DNA of 64,000 nucleotides from Photobacterium toruni (GTDB taxonomy: Bacteria; Pseudomonadota; Gammaproteobacteria; Enterobacterales; Vibrionaceae), in the NCBI RefSeq assembly GCF_024529955.1, contig NZ_AP024857.1:1-64000 (forward strand), written 5' to 3'. Under the pieces are notes generated by a model, which saw only the letters and a program-made list of their open reading frames with translations, made no database searches and had not been told where the DNA came from. A program made the position numbers and the translations under genes. Positions 42,181 through 49,646 of the stretch are shown here, in pieces (the stretch's first letter is position 1; every line of letters starts with the position of its first letter).

Positions 42181-42420
42181 ATGACTAACAATCAAAAACT
42201 AAAAATTATTCAAAGACACTTCAAGCTAAAGGGTGAAAAGGTAATTGAGATTTGCCTCTCAGATAGTATCTATACTGTTTATAGCTGGCGATCAAGTCCT
42301 AGTACAAATCGATATAGAGCAATGCCGTCCGCGAAGTATAAGTTGTTGGTTTTATGGTTGATCGATAAAGGGTTAGTTGCTAGCGAAGAAGAGTTAAATA
42401 CCATTTTAGAAGAGGCTTAA
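42181..42420 (+). CDS. Small HTH-like protein, possible regulator
   Basis: 79 residues from the ATG at 42181 (AGGAACC upstream). LKIIQRHFKLKGEKVIEICL then VYSWRSSPSTNRYRAMPSAK resembles a short helix-turn-helix of the kind that reads an operator, followed by a helical end. Preceded by an operator-like site and followed by its own terminator, as for a self-regulated repressor. Family not certain. Confidence 0.5.
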   Translation: MTNNQKLKIIQRHFKLKGEKVIEICLSDSIYTVYSWRSSPSTNRYRAMPSAKYKLLVLWLIDKGLVASEEELNTILEEA

Positions 42421-42432
42421 TGCCTCTTTTTT
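42411..42432 (+). terminator. Terminator overlapping the stop codon
   Basis: AGAGGC and GCCTCT pair around a 5-base loop and are followed by five or more T. The stop codon of the preceding gene lies in the loop. Confidence 0.8.
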
Positions 42433-42450
42433 ATTAAGAAGCATTAAATT

Positions 42451-42516
42451 GATACTTATTAACTTTCAAATCACTACCAATTAGATATTTGTTAGATATT
42501 CGCTAGGTATCTAATT
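42451..42516. repeat. Phased 11-bp repeat array C (6 units)
   Basis: GATACTTATTA, ACTTTCAAATC, ACTACCAATTA, GATATTTGTTA, GATATTCGCTA, GGTATCTAATT with no gaps. The second and third units are weak. Its end overlaps the stop of the nuclease gene. Confidence 0.7.
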
Positions 42517-43056
42517 ACTGCTTGTTTTTATCTTAATAGCTCTACTCAACAAAGCCAAGGCTGAACCATCTTTGATCATCTTAGCGTCAGCTCTGATAAC
42601 AAGCCATCCAAGTAAAGCCGCCTCAGTATACTTAATGCAGTCCTCATGAAATCCGGTTGGCGTTAAATGCCGTGATTTTTGTGTAATACGACTACCCGAT
42701 GTAGTATCAAAACGTTTTTGTCCGTGAGTGTAGGTGCCACCCTCAACCTCTACTGCAATAAGAAGTTCTTTCCATGCGAAATCAAACCTCCATCGTCTAG
42801 TTGGGTGAAAACGAATTTCATTTTTCCCCCAACTAGGCGTGGGAAGTCCTGCTGTCACGATCTGTATTGCAAATGATTGCTCCAGGCTAGATGGTTCACC
42901 TCTTCCTCCACGTTTAGCTGGAATACATTGCAAGGGTTTTCCATCGGTTATTTTTGTTTTTTTAGTATTGCTATACTTTTTCAGAGATTGAGTTGCAATA
43001 GGATTTCCTGCTTTTGCTATTTTTTCCAATTCCAACTCATTCATAACATTCTTCAT
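42511..43056 (-). CDS. PD-(D/E)XK-type nuclease
   Basis: 181 residues. After a basic N-terminal third: SSLEQSFAIQIVTAG (first Glu), FHPTRRWRFDFAWKELLIAV (Asp) and EVEGGTYTHG, the E...D...ExE core of restriction-type nucleases, then a helix with CIKYTEAALLGWLVIR. Small proteins with this exact layout occur in many phages and are thought to cut branched or foreign DNA. Likely a recombination or DNA-degradation enzyme; the N-terminal extension is unexplained. Confidence 0.65.
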   Translation of the reverse strand: MKNVMNELELEKIAKAGNPIATQSLKKYSNTKKTKITDGKPLQCIPAKRGGRGEPSSLEQSFAIQIVTAGLPTPSWGKNEIRFHPTRRWRFDFAWKELLIAVEVEGGTYTHGQKRFDTTSGSRITQKSRHLTPTGFHEDCIKYTEAALLGWLVIRADAKMIKDGSALALLSRAIKIKTSSN

Positions 43057-43070
43057 CCTGCTATTACTAT

Positions 43071-43610
43071 CTACAAATAGGTGCTAATTGGTTTGAGTGC
43101 AAAACCAGCCATTTCTAGCAATAAACGTAAGCTCGAATAATCAATACGCCGTGAGTCACCGTCTTGAGCAATCCAATAACGCACACCACGCGCACTTCGT
43201 CCTATAACCCTACCAATGCGCTCACCTGATATTTCACTGCCCGTAAGACTCCCTGAGCGCAATAAAATGGATGCCTTTAACCCTTTAATCATATGTGTTG
43301 TTGGTGCTTTCCAACGTTTGCACGGTATTTCTTCTGGCATTGACCATAGCATCCAGCAACGAATGTCATGCTCTTCACGATCAACATTCCATTGGATATG
43401 TTTACCGGTATTAAATTTTGCTGGTGGTACAGATTCTGGATTAGCTGAGTGAACAAAGACAAAACCTGTTTTATCCATCATTTTTTTACATAACTTAAAA
43501 TACATTTGTTCTGCTCGGACTGGATCATCGGTATCAGTAAATTCTACCCATTCGTCGTGTTTTTCTAGTAAGGCATCTTGACTCCAAAATACTTGGTATA
43601 GCTTCCCCAT
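43071..43610 (-). CDS. Unidentified protein with a C-terminal DNA-binding-like region
   Basis: 179 residues. The N-terminal two thirds is alpha/beta with many Trp. The C-terminal third (SLTGSEISGERIGRVIGRSA, RGVRYWIAQDGDSRRIDYSS) reads like a helix-turn-helix followed by another helix. A 17-bp operator-like palindrome lies 24 bp before its start, hinting that it is repressed or self-regulated. No family recognised. Confidence 0.5.
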   Translation of the reverse strand: MGKLYQVFWSQDALLEKHDEWVEFTDTDDPVRAEQMYFKLCKKMMDKTGFVFVHSANPESVPPAKFNTGKHIQWNVDREEHDIRCWMLWSMPEEIPCKRWKAPTTHMIKGLKASILLRSGSLTGSEISGERIGRVIGRSARGVRYWIAQDGDSRRIDYSSLRLLLEMAGFALKPISTYL

Positions 43611-43633
43611 ATTATCTCCTTTTCCTTTAATTA

Positions 43634-43650
43634 TAGGCGCAATGTTCCTA
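43634..43650. promoter_or_regulatory. 17-bp operator-like palindrome, copy 2
   Basis: TAGGCGCAATGTTCCTA, differing at two central positions from TAGGCACATTGTTCCTA. The following ATATAAAAATCATCG also resembles DNA after the copy at 29399. Confidence 0.6.
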
Positions 43651-43857
43651 ATATAAAAATCATCGATTAAACGACCTATTATCTAAACGGCTTTTATTGA
43701 ATTAAATAAAACCTATTCCCTCTTATTATTTATATTTAGATCTTTTAAAGAAGGGATATAGTATAGATATAATATGGTTATAATATAGATAACGGAAAAA
43801 TTGAAAATAGTGATATTGGATTTATATTGTTATTTTTCAATATGTTATTTTATTTGT
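43651..43857. other. AT-rich region beside the second origin
   Basis: About 200 bases, very AT-rich, with no gene. Likely the unwinding region of the second origin, though no clear DnaA box was found in it. Confidence 0.4.
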
Positions 43858-43990
43858 GTATCTCAAATTACTGTTTGTATGTATCTCAAATTACTGAAAC
43901 CCGTATCTCAAATTACTGAAACCCGTATCTCAAATTACTGAAACCCGTATCTCAAATTACTGAAACCCGTATCTCAAATTACTGAAAAAA
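43858..43990 (+). repeat. Six 22-bp iterons of the second origin
   Basis: GTATCTCAAATTACTG followed by AAACCC repeats head to tail at 43881, 43903, 43925 and 43947; the first copy (43858) and the last (43969) differ at their ends. No spacer lies between copies, so it is not a CRISPR. Lies about 540 bp past the TrfA-like gene, which probably binds it. Confidence 0.9.
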
Positions 43991-44078
43991 ACACTATTAA
44001 AATACTGTTTATACATGGTTATACCACTGGTTATTAACATACTTATTAACAGGTGTTTATGGGTGGACGTTAAACTAC

Positions 44079-44120
44079 AGATACAAAAAAACCGCCTCGA
44101 TGGGCGGCGTTTTTGTATCT
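44079..44120. terminator. Bidirectional terminator
   Basis: AGATACAAAAA ... CCGCC pairs with GGCGG ... TTTTTGTATCT, with an unpaired AA/CG step. Ends the transcript of the membrane protein gene at 44127. Confidence 0.8.
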
Positions 44121-44126
44121 GCAATC

Positions 44127-44474
44127 CTATGTCTTACGTAGTAACTGATGCCGAACTGAAAAGTAGGCCCCTGTCGCTATTGCAAGAATAATCAGTGATT
44201 CTTCTTGTCCCCATAATGCTAATGAAATCATATTAATGATAGCAACACTAAATGTTAGTTGTGGATTTCTTAAAACGGCTCTGTAACGTGATCTTACCGT
44301 TTCACTTAGATGACTAAGGCTTGAGTGTAGTTTTGCACTCAAAATTAGTGACATGATGCTTCTAGAAACTATAACCGTAGTTGCAATAATCGTTAGCCAA
44401 TTAATTCCGTACTTTATCCCAATCCAGCCAATGACAAGAGGGAGTACGTTAAATAAGGTGAAATTTTTATTCAT
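44127..44474 (-). CDS. Small membrane protein beside the TrfA-like gene
   Basis: 115 residues with three or four hydrophobic segments (FNVLPLVIGWIGIKYGINWL, TIIATTVIVSRSIMSLILSA, FSVAIINMISLALWG, SLIILAIATGAYFSV). No family recognised. Follows the initiator gene in the same direction after an intervening terminator. Might act in entry exclusion or membrane placement of the origin, but nothing decides. Confidence 0.6.
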   Translation of the reverse strand: MNKNFTLFNVLPLVIGWIGIKYGINWLTIIATTVIVSRSIMSLILSAKLHSSLSHLSETVRSRYRAVLRNPQLTFSVAIINMISLALWGQEESLIILAIATGAYFSVRHQLLRKT

Positions 44475-44490
44475 TGGTTAGGCTCAATAA

Positions 44491-44513
44491 AAACGCCCCA
44501 TTGAGGAGCGTTT
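44491..44513 (-). terminator. Terminator between the TrfA-like gene and the membrane protein gene
   Basis: AAACGCCCC pairs with GGAGCGTTT (one mismatch); on the minus strand it ends in UUUUU. Lies 16 bases after the TrfA-like stop. Confidence 0.65.
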
Positions 44514-44529
44514 AAGTGTATTTGGTTTT

Positions 44530-45321
44530 TTATTTCCGCATGATACGGTCTGTTTCTTTATCGATGTAAGCTGTGGCAATACCTGTTGCGCTTAACAGTT
44601 TTAATGCAATAGCTACTTTTTGACGGAAAGATCGGAGATTGTGAGAGTTTGAACCGCATAATTCCATTAGTGTCTCAACTTTAATTGCATACGTGTTATT
44701 TTTTCTGTGAGATGAAAAATACATCTGTAACCATTTTGCAATCTGATTATTTTTCAGCGCCAGGCGACGTTTATGATCAATACGAGCAAAACCATTTTCA
44801 GTAAAAAACTCAATTAGCTCTGGTGGTAGGCGGTATTTCCATGTGCGAGCCATTTCACCATTTAACTCTTTGTATTGAAAAGAATCTACAAGGTTAAAGT
44901 TGAATCGATGATGGACAATGACACCATTGTTTTTTCTAGTAATCAAACCTTCGATGTTTGCATTGCTAAGTCGTCGCATCGAATTCAGTAATCGATCATA
45001 ATAGAATGATTGTTGCGGCTGACATAATGACGTCATTATGTCAGCTCGTTTAAATGACAATTCCTTTGATATGTCAGCATCACGAGCGTAGTGCAGCAGT
45101 TCTAAATAAACGTCCAAATCATCTTGTCGTAACTCTTTACCGACATATGTTAATTCAAGCTTCGTTTCTTCACCGTCAACGCGGGCAACGTTTAGGTGGT
45201 TATCTAAATGCCATATCTCTCGTTGCTTACTTGTCCCAAGACTAAAAATCGCAAAACGACATAATTCATTCGGTAAACATCGGACAGCTTTGGCCCAAGG
45301 TTTTTTAATTAATTTACTCAT
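44530..45321 (-). CDS. TrfA-like plasmid replication initiator
   Basis: 263 residues. The opening CLPNELCRFAIFSLGTSKQR, then YVGKELRQDDLDVYLELLHY and YDRLLNSMRRLSNANIEG follow the TrfA pattern ('LPNxLxRSxLF', 'YxGxxLxQxDLDVWxxLL'). The C-terminal half has a second winged-helix-like region. It should bind the 22-bp iterons at 43858-43990. Its ATG overlaps the RdgC stop (ATGA), so both are made together. This gives the element a second replicon, perhaps used for lytic growth or as backup. Confidence 0.75.
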   Translation of the reverse strand: MSKLIKKPWAKAVRCLPNELCRFAIFSLGTSKQREIWHLDNHLNVARVDGEETKLELTYVGKELRQDDLDVYLELLHYARDADISKELSFKRADIMTSLCQPQQSFYYDRLLNSMRRLSNANIEGLITRKNNGVIVHHRFNFNLVDSFQYKELNGEMARTWKYRLPPELIEFFTENGFARIDHKRRLALKNNQIAKWLQMYFSSHRKNNTYAIKVETLMELCGSNSHNLRSFRQKVAIALKLLSATGIATAYIDKETDRIMRK

Positions 45322-46229
45322 TTTGCCACCTCAATACCGCCAATAGCAGAGAACAAGCTAGGTAGAAAAGCAGAGAACTCACCCGCAAAAAGAACCATAT
45401 CTGCATCAAAACGTTGAGCATGGTCTTCATGGTTTATATCTTGATTTTGACTTGTTAATTCGTCAGAAAATTTACACCGTTTGATTGAAAAATCATCATT
45501 GAGAATAAAATCAATTCGGTCTTGCCAGTTAATCGCAAGTTTAGTAACAAATTTATTGGCATCAATATGCGATAGTATCTCAGAACAACTTAAATCTTGT
45601 TGTTTACAGCGAAGCACTGCACCATCTTTTTCTACTTGTTTTAATTCAGCATCCTCACCAATAGTAAAGCCAGTAGGGACTGTATTATATTTAATCCATT
45701 CAGTCATTGTTACTGCAATTGGGTTGCTGGCAACAACTGGAACAACAGGTAATGATCCGATTGTTTTCCGAAGTAAAGCTAATTGGTCTTCAGCTTTTTT
45801 GTATGAGCTAACATCGACAAAAATAATATTTAGTTTGGTACAGATCCAAATATTAGTTTTTGAATTACGTGAAAATGCCTTTGGTAGCAAGTCCATTATA
45901 ATTTCGTCTTTTAATGTGGCTTTTTCTGTTCTCTTGAGTGTGCAGCCTTTCTCCGATTCTAGAATCGCAACTTTTTCTGTTAACTCATCATCTATGACCG
46001 ATGAGGGGATTATCTTCTCTTGTTTTTTTGTTGTTAGAATAATCCAATCACCACCAACATGAAGTAGTTGATCACTATGTTTACCCATTGGTGAAACCCA
46101 TCCATATTTACATATATCTTGGCTTTCACAAGGTACAAATTTGAATTCGGCTAGCTGCGTTGCAAGTTTGTTATAATCTAAGTTAATTGGTCGGGTGATA
46201 CGATAAGCCAGAATATTAGTAGGCTTCAT
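45318..46229 (-). CDS. rdgC: Recombination-associated protein RdgC
   Basis: 303 residues, the same length as E. coli RdgC and alike throughout: ITRPINLDYNKLATQLAEFK, FVPCESQDICKYGWVSPMG, LLPKAFSRNSKTNIWI, AEDQLALLRKTIGSLPVVPV, TKLAINWQDRIDFILNDDFS and EDHAQRFDADMVLFAGEFSA. RdgC forms rings on duplex DNA and limits RecA. AGGATAA lies ahead of the ATG. Coupled to the TrfA-like gene, suggesting it helps replication forks or recombination on this element. Confidence 0.9.
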   Translation of the reverse strand: MKPTNILAYRITRPINLDYNKLATQLAEFKFVPCESQDICKYGWVSPMGKHSDQLLHVGGDWIILTTKKQEKIIPSSVIDDELTEKVAILESEKGCTLKRTEKATLKDEIIMDLLPKAFSRNSKTNIWICTKLNIIFVDVSSYKKAEDQLALLRKTIGSLPVVPVVASNPIAVTMTEWIKYNTVPTGFTIGEDAELKQVEKDGAVLRCKQQDLSCSEILSHIDANKFVTKLAINWQDRIDFILNDDFSIKRCKFSDELTSQNQDINHEDHAQRFDADMVLFAGEFSAFLPSLFSAIGGIEVAK

Positions 46230-46251
46230 TGTGGTTATCCTTTTTTTATTA

Positions 46252-46668
46252 CTATTTTACGGAGATCATTCGTAGTTCAGATTGCAGTTGATCTAGTTCA
46301 GATCGTTCTGCTCTCAACGCTATATTTGCATTAGCAAGACGTTTTTCTCGTTCTGCTATATCACGTCGAAGCTGTCCTTCCGTTTTGTTGCATTCATCCA
46401 GCCCGATGAATAATTGCTTGTTTTCTCTTAATATTTCCAGGTAAGGACTATGGTTGTCCATATTTGCAGCGTCGATATTAAGCTTCTCATACACTTCACG
46501 ATTAGCGTATTTGCAGTATTTATGAATCATTTCACGACATGCTGCGTATTTAATGCCGTTAACCGCCGCAACATCAGCAGGTTTTGCTCCATTTAATACA
46601 GCTCTTGTCACCGCCCTTTCTAGAACAAATTGCTCAGAATTTAAGTCTTCATTTCTTTCATTTGTCAT
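46252..46668 (-). CDS. HTH and coiled-coil DNA-binding-like protein
   Basis: 138 residues from the ATG at 46668 (MTNERNEDLN); a longer frame to 46743 would run through a clear palindrome and is less likely. Residues about 15-50 resemble a helix-turn-helix (RAVTRAVLNGAKPADVAAVN), followed by a coiled coil (EGQLRRDIAEREKRLANANI). Lies just upstream of rdgC in the same direction. Probably a regulator, and the palindrome at 46731 may be its operator. Confidence 0.5.
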   Translation of the reverse strand: MTNERNEDLNSEQFVLERAVTRAVLNGAKPADVAAVNGIKYAACREMIHKYCKYANREVYEKLNIDAANMDNHSPYLEILRENKQLFIGLDECNKTEGQLRRDIAEREKRLANANIALRAERSELDQLQSELRMISVK

Positions 46669-46730
46669 TTTAAACCAGCCATTACCAAACGTTGTTTTCG
46701 ACGCTACCACCGCACAAATAATAATTGCAT

Positions 46731-46756
46731 TGCAACAACACAATCATGTTGTTGCA
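46731..46756. promoter_or_regulatory. Inverted repeat operator
   Basis: TGCAACAACA and TGTTGTTGCA pair perfectly around CAATCA. A similar smaller repeat, CAACATAAAAATGTTG, lies at about 46793. They sit between the two DNA-binding protein genes and upstream of the regulator-rdgC-initiator operon. Confidence 0.6.
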
Positions 46757-46841
46757 GCGGTGGTTATTGCATATTCAAAATGTCAGGGTAACAACATAAA
46801 AATGTTGTGGCTGTTTTGTTGAGCTAGATCACATTACTTGC

Positions 46842-47138
46842 TTAATTTTCATCGAACTCAACACTCCCTGACTCAATTCCCTTAACAATTTTACGTCCTT
46901 CATCGGTTAAATTTATCAACGTTGGGGTCCGTCTCATTGCGGGGATTTTTTTACACTCGATAGTTATATATCCAAGATCCTGTAAGGCTTTTAGTATGTG
47001 ATTTTTCTCCTCAACTCGTATGCCAGCATTTACATTTAGACGCCTTGTTAAGTCAGTCATAGCAATTGTGTTTTTTTTTGCATTTCTCAGCATGATGAGG
47101 ACACGAACTTCTGCATTTTTGAGCATATTATTATCCAA
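46842..47138 (-). CDS. Winged-helix DNA-binding protein
   Basis: 98 residues: AEVRVLIMLRNAKKNTIAMT, LTRRLNVNAG, HILKALQDLGYITIEC and TLINLTDEGRKIVKGI, the helix-helix-helix-wing layout of MarR/PadR-like domains ('LTDEGRxxV' at the end). Likely a small regulator of its neighbours; target unknown. Confidence 0.65.
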   Translation of the reverse strand: MDNNMLKNAEVRVLIMLRNAKKNTIAMTDLTRRLNVNAGIRVEEKNHILKALQDLGYITIECKKIPAMRRTPTLINLTDEGRKIVKGIESGSVEFDEN

Positions 47139-47561
47139 TATTTATATAGAAAAACTCATGCTACATGATGATTCCTGTATGCGCCATACTCTAACTTATT
47201 GATATTGCATGTTAATTACCTTTATTATTACATTAATCATAAAGGTGTTAGTTACGCTTATAATTACGTTTTAAATATATTAAATGCTGATTTTCACTTT
47301 GTCCATTATTGGATTGATAAATAATGAATTTTTATTATAAAAATGATGATGATTAATTAATGTAGTTGATGGGATTTTAATGAGTTTCTATATTGGTTTG
47401 ATTGTCATCGTATAGATATAGATTTTATTTCACTGCAGTTTTTAAGCCATAGTAGACAAAGGCGATTATAGCTATTAACATGGTTACTTAAAGCGTAATT
47501 AATAACGTAATTCATAACGTGTTAATTGTTGTTTTTTGTTCAAGACGGTTATTGATTAGAA
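47139..47561. promoter_or_regulatory. Long AT-rich divergent promoter region
   Basis: About 420 bases between divergent genes without a convincing frame. TAATAACGTAATTCATAACG near 47500 contains two direct ATAACG(T) repeats. Promoters for both directions are expected here. Confidence 0.4.
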
Positions 47562-47921
47562 ATGAAAACTGAAAAGAGAGTTGATGCCGCATTAAAAATG
47601 GCAAAAGAGCAACAGCTAAGACCTAAGAAATGTCCTTACTGTTACGGGAAAGGTGAAACCAAAGGAGTGTTTGGTGATTCATTATGGGAGTGCTTTCATT
47701 GTGATGGAACTGGTTATTACGGTAATGCCACCAGCATTGCAAAATGGTTTCGTTTAGTGCTTATGCAGAGAACGAAGCTACTTCTTGATATTCGTAATCA
47801 GTTTAAGTCACTACAAGCAGAAAATAATCTCCTTAAACAAATTTATCCCGACTGGAAAGAAAGAATAAATATTGAAATGGAGGATAAATGTATTAGGGAA
47901 AACCATTCGAGATTTGATTGA
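47562..47921 (+). CDS. DnaJ-like zinc-ribbon protein
   Basis: 119 residues. CPYCYGKGETKGVFGDSLWE then CFHCDGTGYYG give the CxxCxGxG repeats of the DnaJ cysteine-rich domain, binding one zinc, followed by a coiled coil. Without a J domain it is not a co-chaperone; phages often use such proteins as small regulators or antitermination-like factors. Overlap with the next frame by four bases only if that one starts early; the ATG at 47942 is preferred there. Confidence 0.65.
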   Translation: MKTEKRVDAALKMAKEQQLRPKKCPYCYGKGETKGVFGDSLWECFHCDGTGYYGNATSIAKWFRLVLMQRTKLLLDIRNQFKSLQAENNLLKQIYPDWKERINIEMEDKCIRENHSRFD

Positions 47922-47941
47922 TATTCGCGCAGAAGGATAAT

Positions 47942-48190
47942 ATGAAAGAGTTAGGAATATATAAAAAACACATAAGAAACAAAAGGTTATTAACTTTTTG
48001 CTTGCATGACGTTATCTATTTAATATCAATTAGATATCGAATAGATACCGTCTCTGGAGGTTATGCTTTAGCTGTTAGGGATGGTGGGAATTTGAATCAT
48101 GCAATTATTCAATTAATAAAGGAATTTCCGATTTTAACCCATCATCAAGCATCGGAAATTATCATATATCACCGTAAATTTGGACGATAA
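47942..48190 (+). CDS. Unidentified small protein carrying a repeat array in its coding DNA
   Basis: 82 residues from the ATG at 47942 (GAAGGA upstream). Mixed strands and helices (LLTFCLHDVIYLISIRYRID, HAIIQLIKEFPILTHHQASE). It resembles the small protein at 42181 in layout (short basic start, then a strand with Tyr/Ile). Codons for IYLISIRYRIDT are shaped by phased 11-bp repeats (48011-48054). Confidence 0.5.
   Translation: MKELGIYKKHIRNKRLLTFCLHDVIYLISIRYRIDTVSGGYALAVRDGGNLNHAIIQLIKEFPILTHHQASEIIIYHRKFGR
48011..48054. repeat. Phased 11-bp repeat array D (4 units, inside a gene)
   Basis: GTTATCTATTT, AATATCAATTA, GATATCGAATA, GATACCGTCTC. Same phase and consensus as the other arrays though it lies in coding DNA. 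Confidence 0.65.
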
Positions 48191-48191
48191 G

Positions 48192-48842
48192 ATGCAATTA
48201 CCAAATAAAAAATATGATTTGTTATATGTTGATCCGCCATGGAAGTACAACAATACCATTTCGAACGGAGCGGCAGAAAATCATTATTCATCAATGACAC
48301 TTCCTGAAATGATGCAGATGCCGATTAACAATATCACAAAGCCAGATTGCATGTTGTTTATGTGGCATGTGTCTACTCATCCAATGGAGGCGTTGAAGCT
48401 GGTTGAAGCATGGGGGTTTAAGTTTAAATCCATGAAAGCATTTACATGGATTAAATTAAATAAGCGATTTCAACAGGTACTTAAAAAGAAGTTTTGCATA
48501 AGCAATGATGAATTCGATCAACTTGGTGAACTTGAAGTGCTTCAGTTGTTGCGTAGTTTTTCAAAGATGAATGGTGGTAATTATACCCGAGCTAACAGTG
48601 AAGATGTTCTTGTTGCAGTTAAAGGTAAGGGATTGGAAAGACTGGATGCTTCAGTTAAGCAGATAATTTTTAGCCCTATTGGTGAACCATCAGAAAAACC
48701 AGCTCAAGTGCGACGTGAGATTGAACGATTGTATGGTAATGATATTGATCGGCTTGAAATGTTTTCACGTCGAACGCTAATTGGATGGGATACGTTTGGA
48801 AACGAGGTTGGTAAGTTAGATTCTATCAAAGAAGTAGCATGA
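48192..48842 (+). CDS. MT-A70 family N6-adenine DNA methyltransferase
   Basis: 216 residues from the ATG at 48192. The catalytic DPPW lies at residues 14-17 (YDLLYVDPPWKY), then NHYSSMTLPEMMQMP, MLFMWHVSTHPMEALKLVEA and FKSMKAFTWIKLN, the MT-A70 order. Such phage enzymes methylate adenine in DNA, protecting against host restriction; specificity cannot be read from sequence. An insertion after KLNKRFQQ (about 30 residues) is unusual. If it modifies GATC, it could also prepare the candidate pac site, but that is speculation. Confidence 0.8.
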   Translation: MQLPNKKYDLLYVDPPWKYNNTISNGAAENHYSSMTLPEMMQMPINNITKPDCMLFMWHVSTHPMEALKLVEAWGFKFKSMKAFTWIKLNKRFQQVLKKKFCISNDEFDQLGELEVLQLLRSFSKMNGGNYTRANSEDVLVAVKGKGLERLDASVKQIIFSPIGEPSEKPAQVRREIERLYGNDIDRLEMFSRRTLIGWDTFGNEVGKLDSIKEVA

Positions 48843-48852
48843 CAAAGTAAAC

Positions 48853-48951
48853 AATATCTACCTGATACCTTAAAAATATCTAGTAGATATTTATTAAATA
48901 CCTTTTAAATGGTTATTTATTATTTGATTGGTATCAAATAAGTATTTATAA
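48853..48951. repeat. Phased 11-bp repeat array E (9 units) upstream of parA: candidate centromere
   Basis: Nine gapless 11-mers in 99 bp: AATATCTACCT, GATACCTTAAA, AATATCTAGTA, GATATTTATTA, AATACCTTTTA, AATGGTTATTT, ATTATTTGATT, GGTATCAAATA, AGTATTTATAA. Position before parA and the helical 11-bp period suit a partition site bound by an RHH protein, which would also repress the operon. Confidence 0.75.
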
Positions 48952-48952
48952 T

Positions 48953-48967
48953 CAAATCCCATGCAAA
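48953..48967 (+). promoter_or_regulatory. Shared 15-base leader motif, copy 2
   Basis: CAAATCCCATGCAAA, identical to 38006-38020, followed here by ATCAATAAGGACAT, the parA ribosome site. Confidence 0.45.
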
Positions 48968-48983
48968 TCAATAAGGACATATC

Positions 48984-49646
48984 ATGATCACTATTTTCTT
49001 TGGCCAAAAGGGTGGAGCCATGAAATCGATTGGCTCAGAAAATTATGCTGTTGAGTTGGCGCACAGAGGTAATTCAGTGTGTCTTGTTGACGCGGACCCA
49101 CAAGGAACCACTGCTGACTTTATTGGCTATCGAGAAGAGGCAGAAATAGAGCCTTATATTACATGTGTTCAAAAAGAAGGAAGATTAACTCAAACATTAC
49201 GTGAATTAGACACAAGATTTGATCATGTTGTTGTTGATGTTGCAGGACGTGCAGATGATGAGCATTCACAAGAAATGCGCTCTGGTCTGTTAGCTGCTCA
49301 TGTTGCTATTTCTCCATTCCGACCTTGCCAAGATAATATAAATACCATCCCTAAAGTAGATCAAATAATACAAACAGCGTTGGATTTTAATGAAAATCTT
49401 AAGGTATTTAGTCTAATTTCAATTGCGCCGACGCATCACGCAGTTAAAGAAACAGATGAGGCTCGTGAGATAATTGCATCATGGTCATCAATGCAGCTTC
49501 TTGATACTGTTATTCATGATCGCAAGGTCTATCGTGATGCATATAGTAAAGGTTTAGGTGTTGTCGAAATGGATAATAAAAAAGCGGCAGAAGAAATCAA
49601 ATCATTAGTCACAGAAGTTTTGGAGAATGTACATGCAACAGCCTAA
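48984..49646 (+). CDS. parA: ParA-type partition ATPase (small, type Ib)
   Basis: 220 residues with no N-terminal DNA-binding domain, so of the small ParA/ParF class. The deviant Walker A is GQKGGAMKS (residues 7-15): signature Lys and the P-loop Lys-Ser are present, but Met replaces the usual second Gly of KGGxGK. Walker A' region VCLVDADPQGTTADF and HVVVDVAGRADDE (Walker B) follow. It forms an ATP-driven gradient that spaces plasmid copies. Operates with the next gene and probably the 11-bp repeat array upstream. AAGGAC precedes the ATG. Confidence 0.8.
   Translation: MITIFFGQKGGAMKSIGSENYAVELAHRGNSVCLVDADPQGTTADFIGYREEAEIEPYITCVQKEGRLTQTLRELDTRFDHVVVDVAGRADDEHSQEMRSGLLAAHVAISPFRPCQDNINTIPKVDQIIQTALDFNENLKVFSLISIAPTHHAVKETDEAREIIASWSSMQLLDTVIHDRKVYRDAYSKGLGVVEMDNKKAAEEIKSLVTEVLENVHATA

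Noticed and set aside
43858-43990. Tandem 22-bp repeats considered as a CRISPR array
   Set aside because: There are no spacers between copies and no cas genes nearby; copies are end to end beside a replication initiator, so they are iterons.
45481-46062. A 193-codon open frame on the plus strand
   Set aside because: It is fully opposite rdgC, whose identity is clear, and shows no recognisable protein features.
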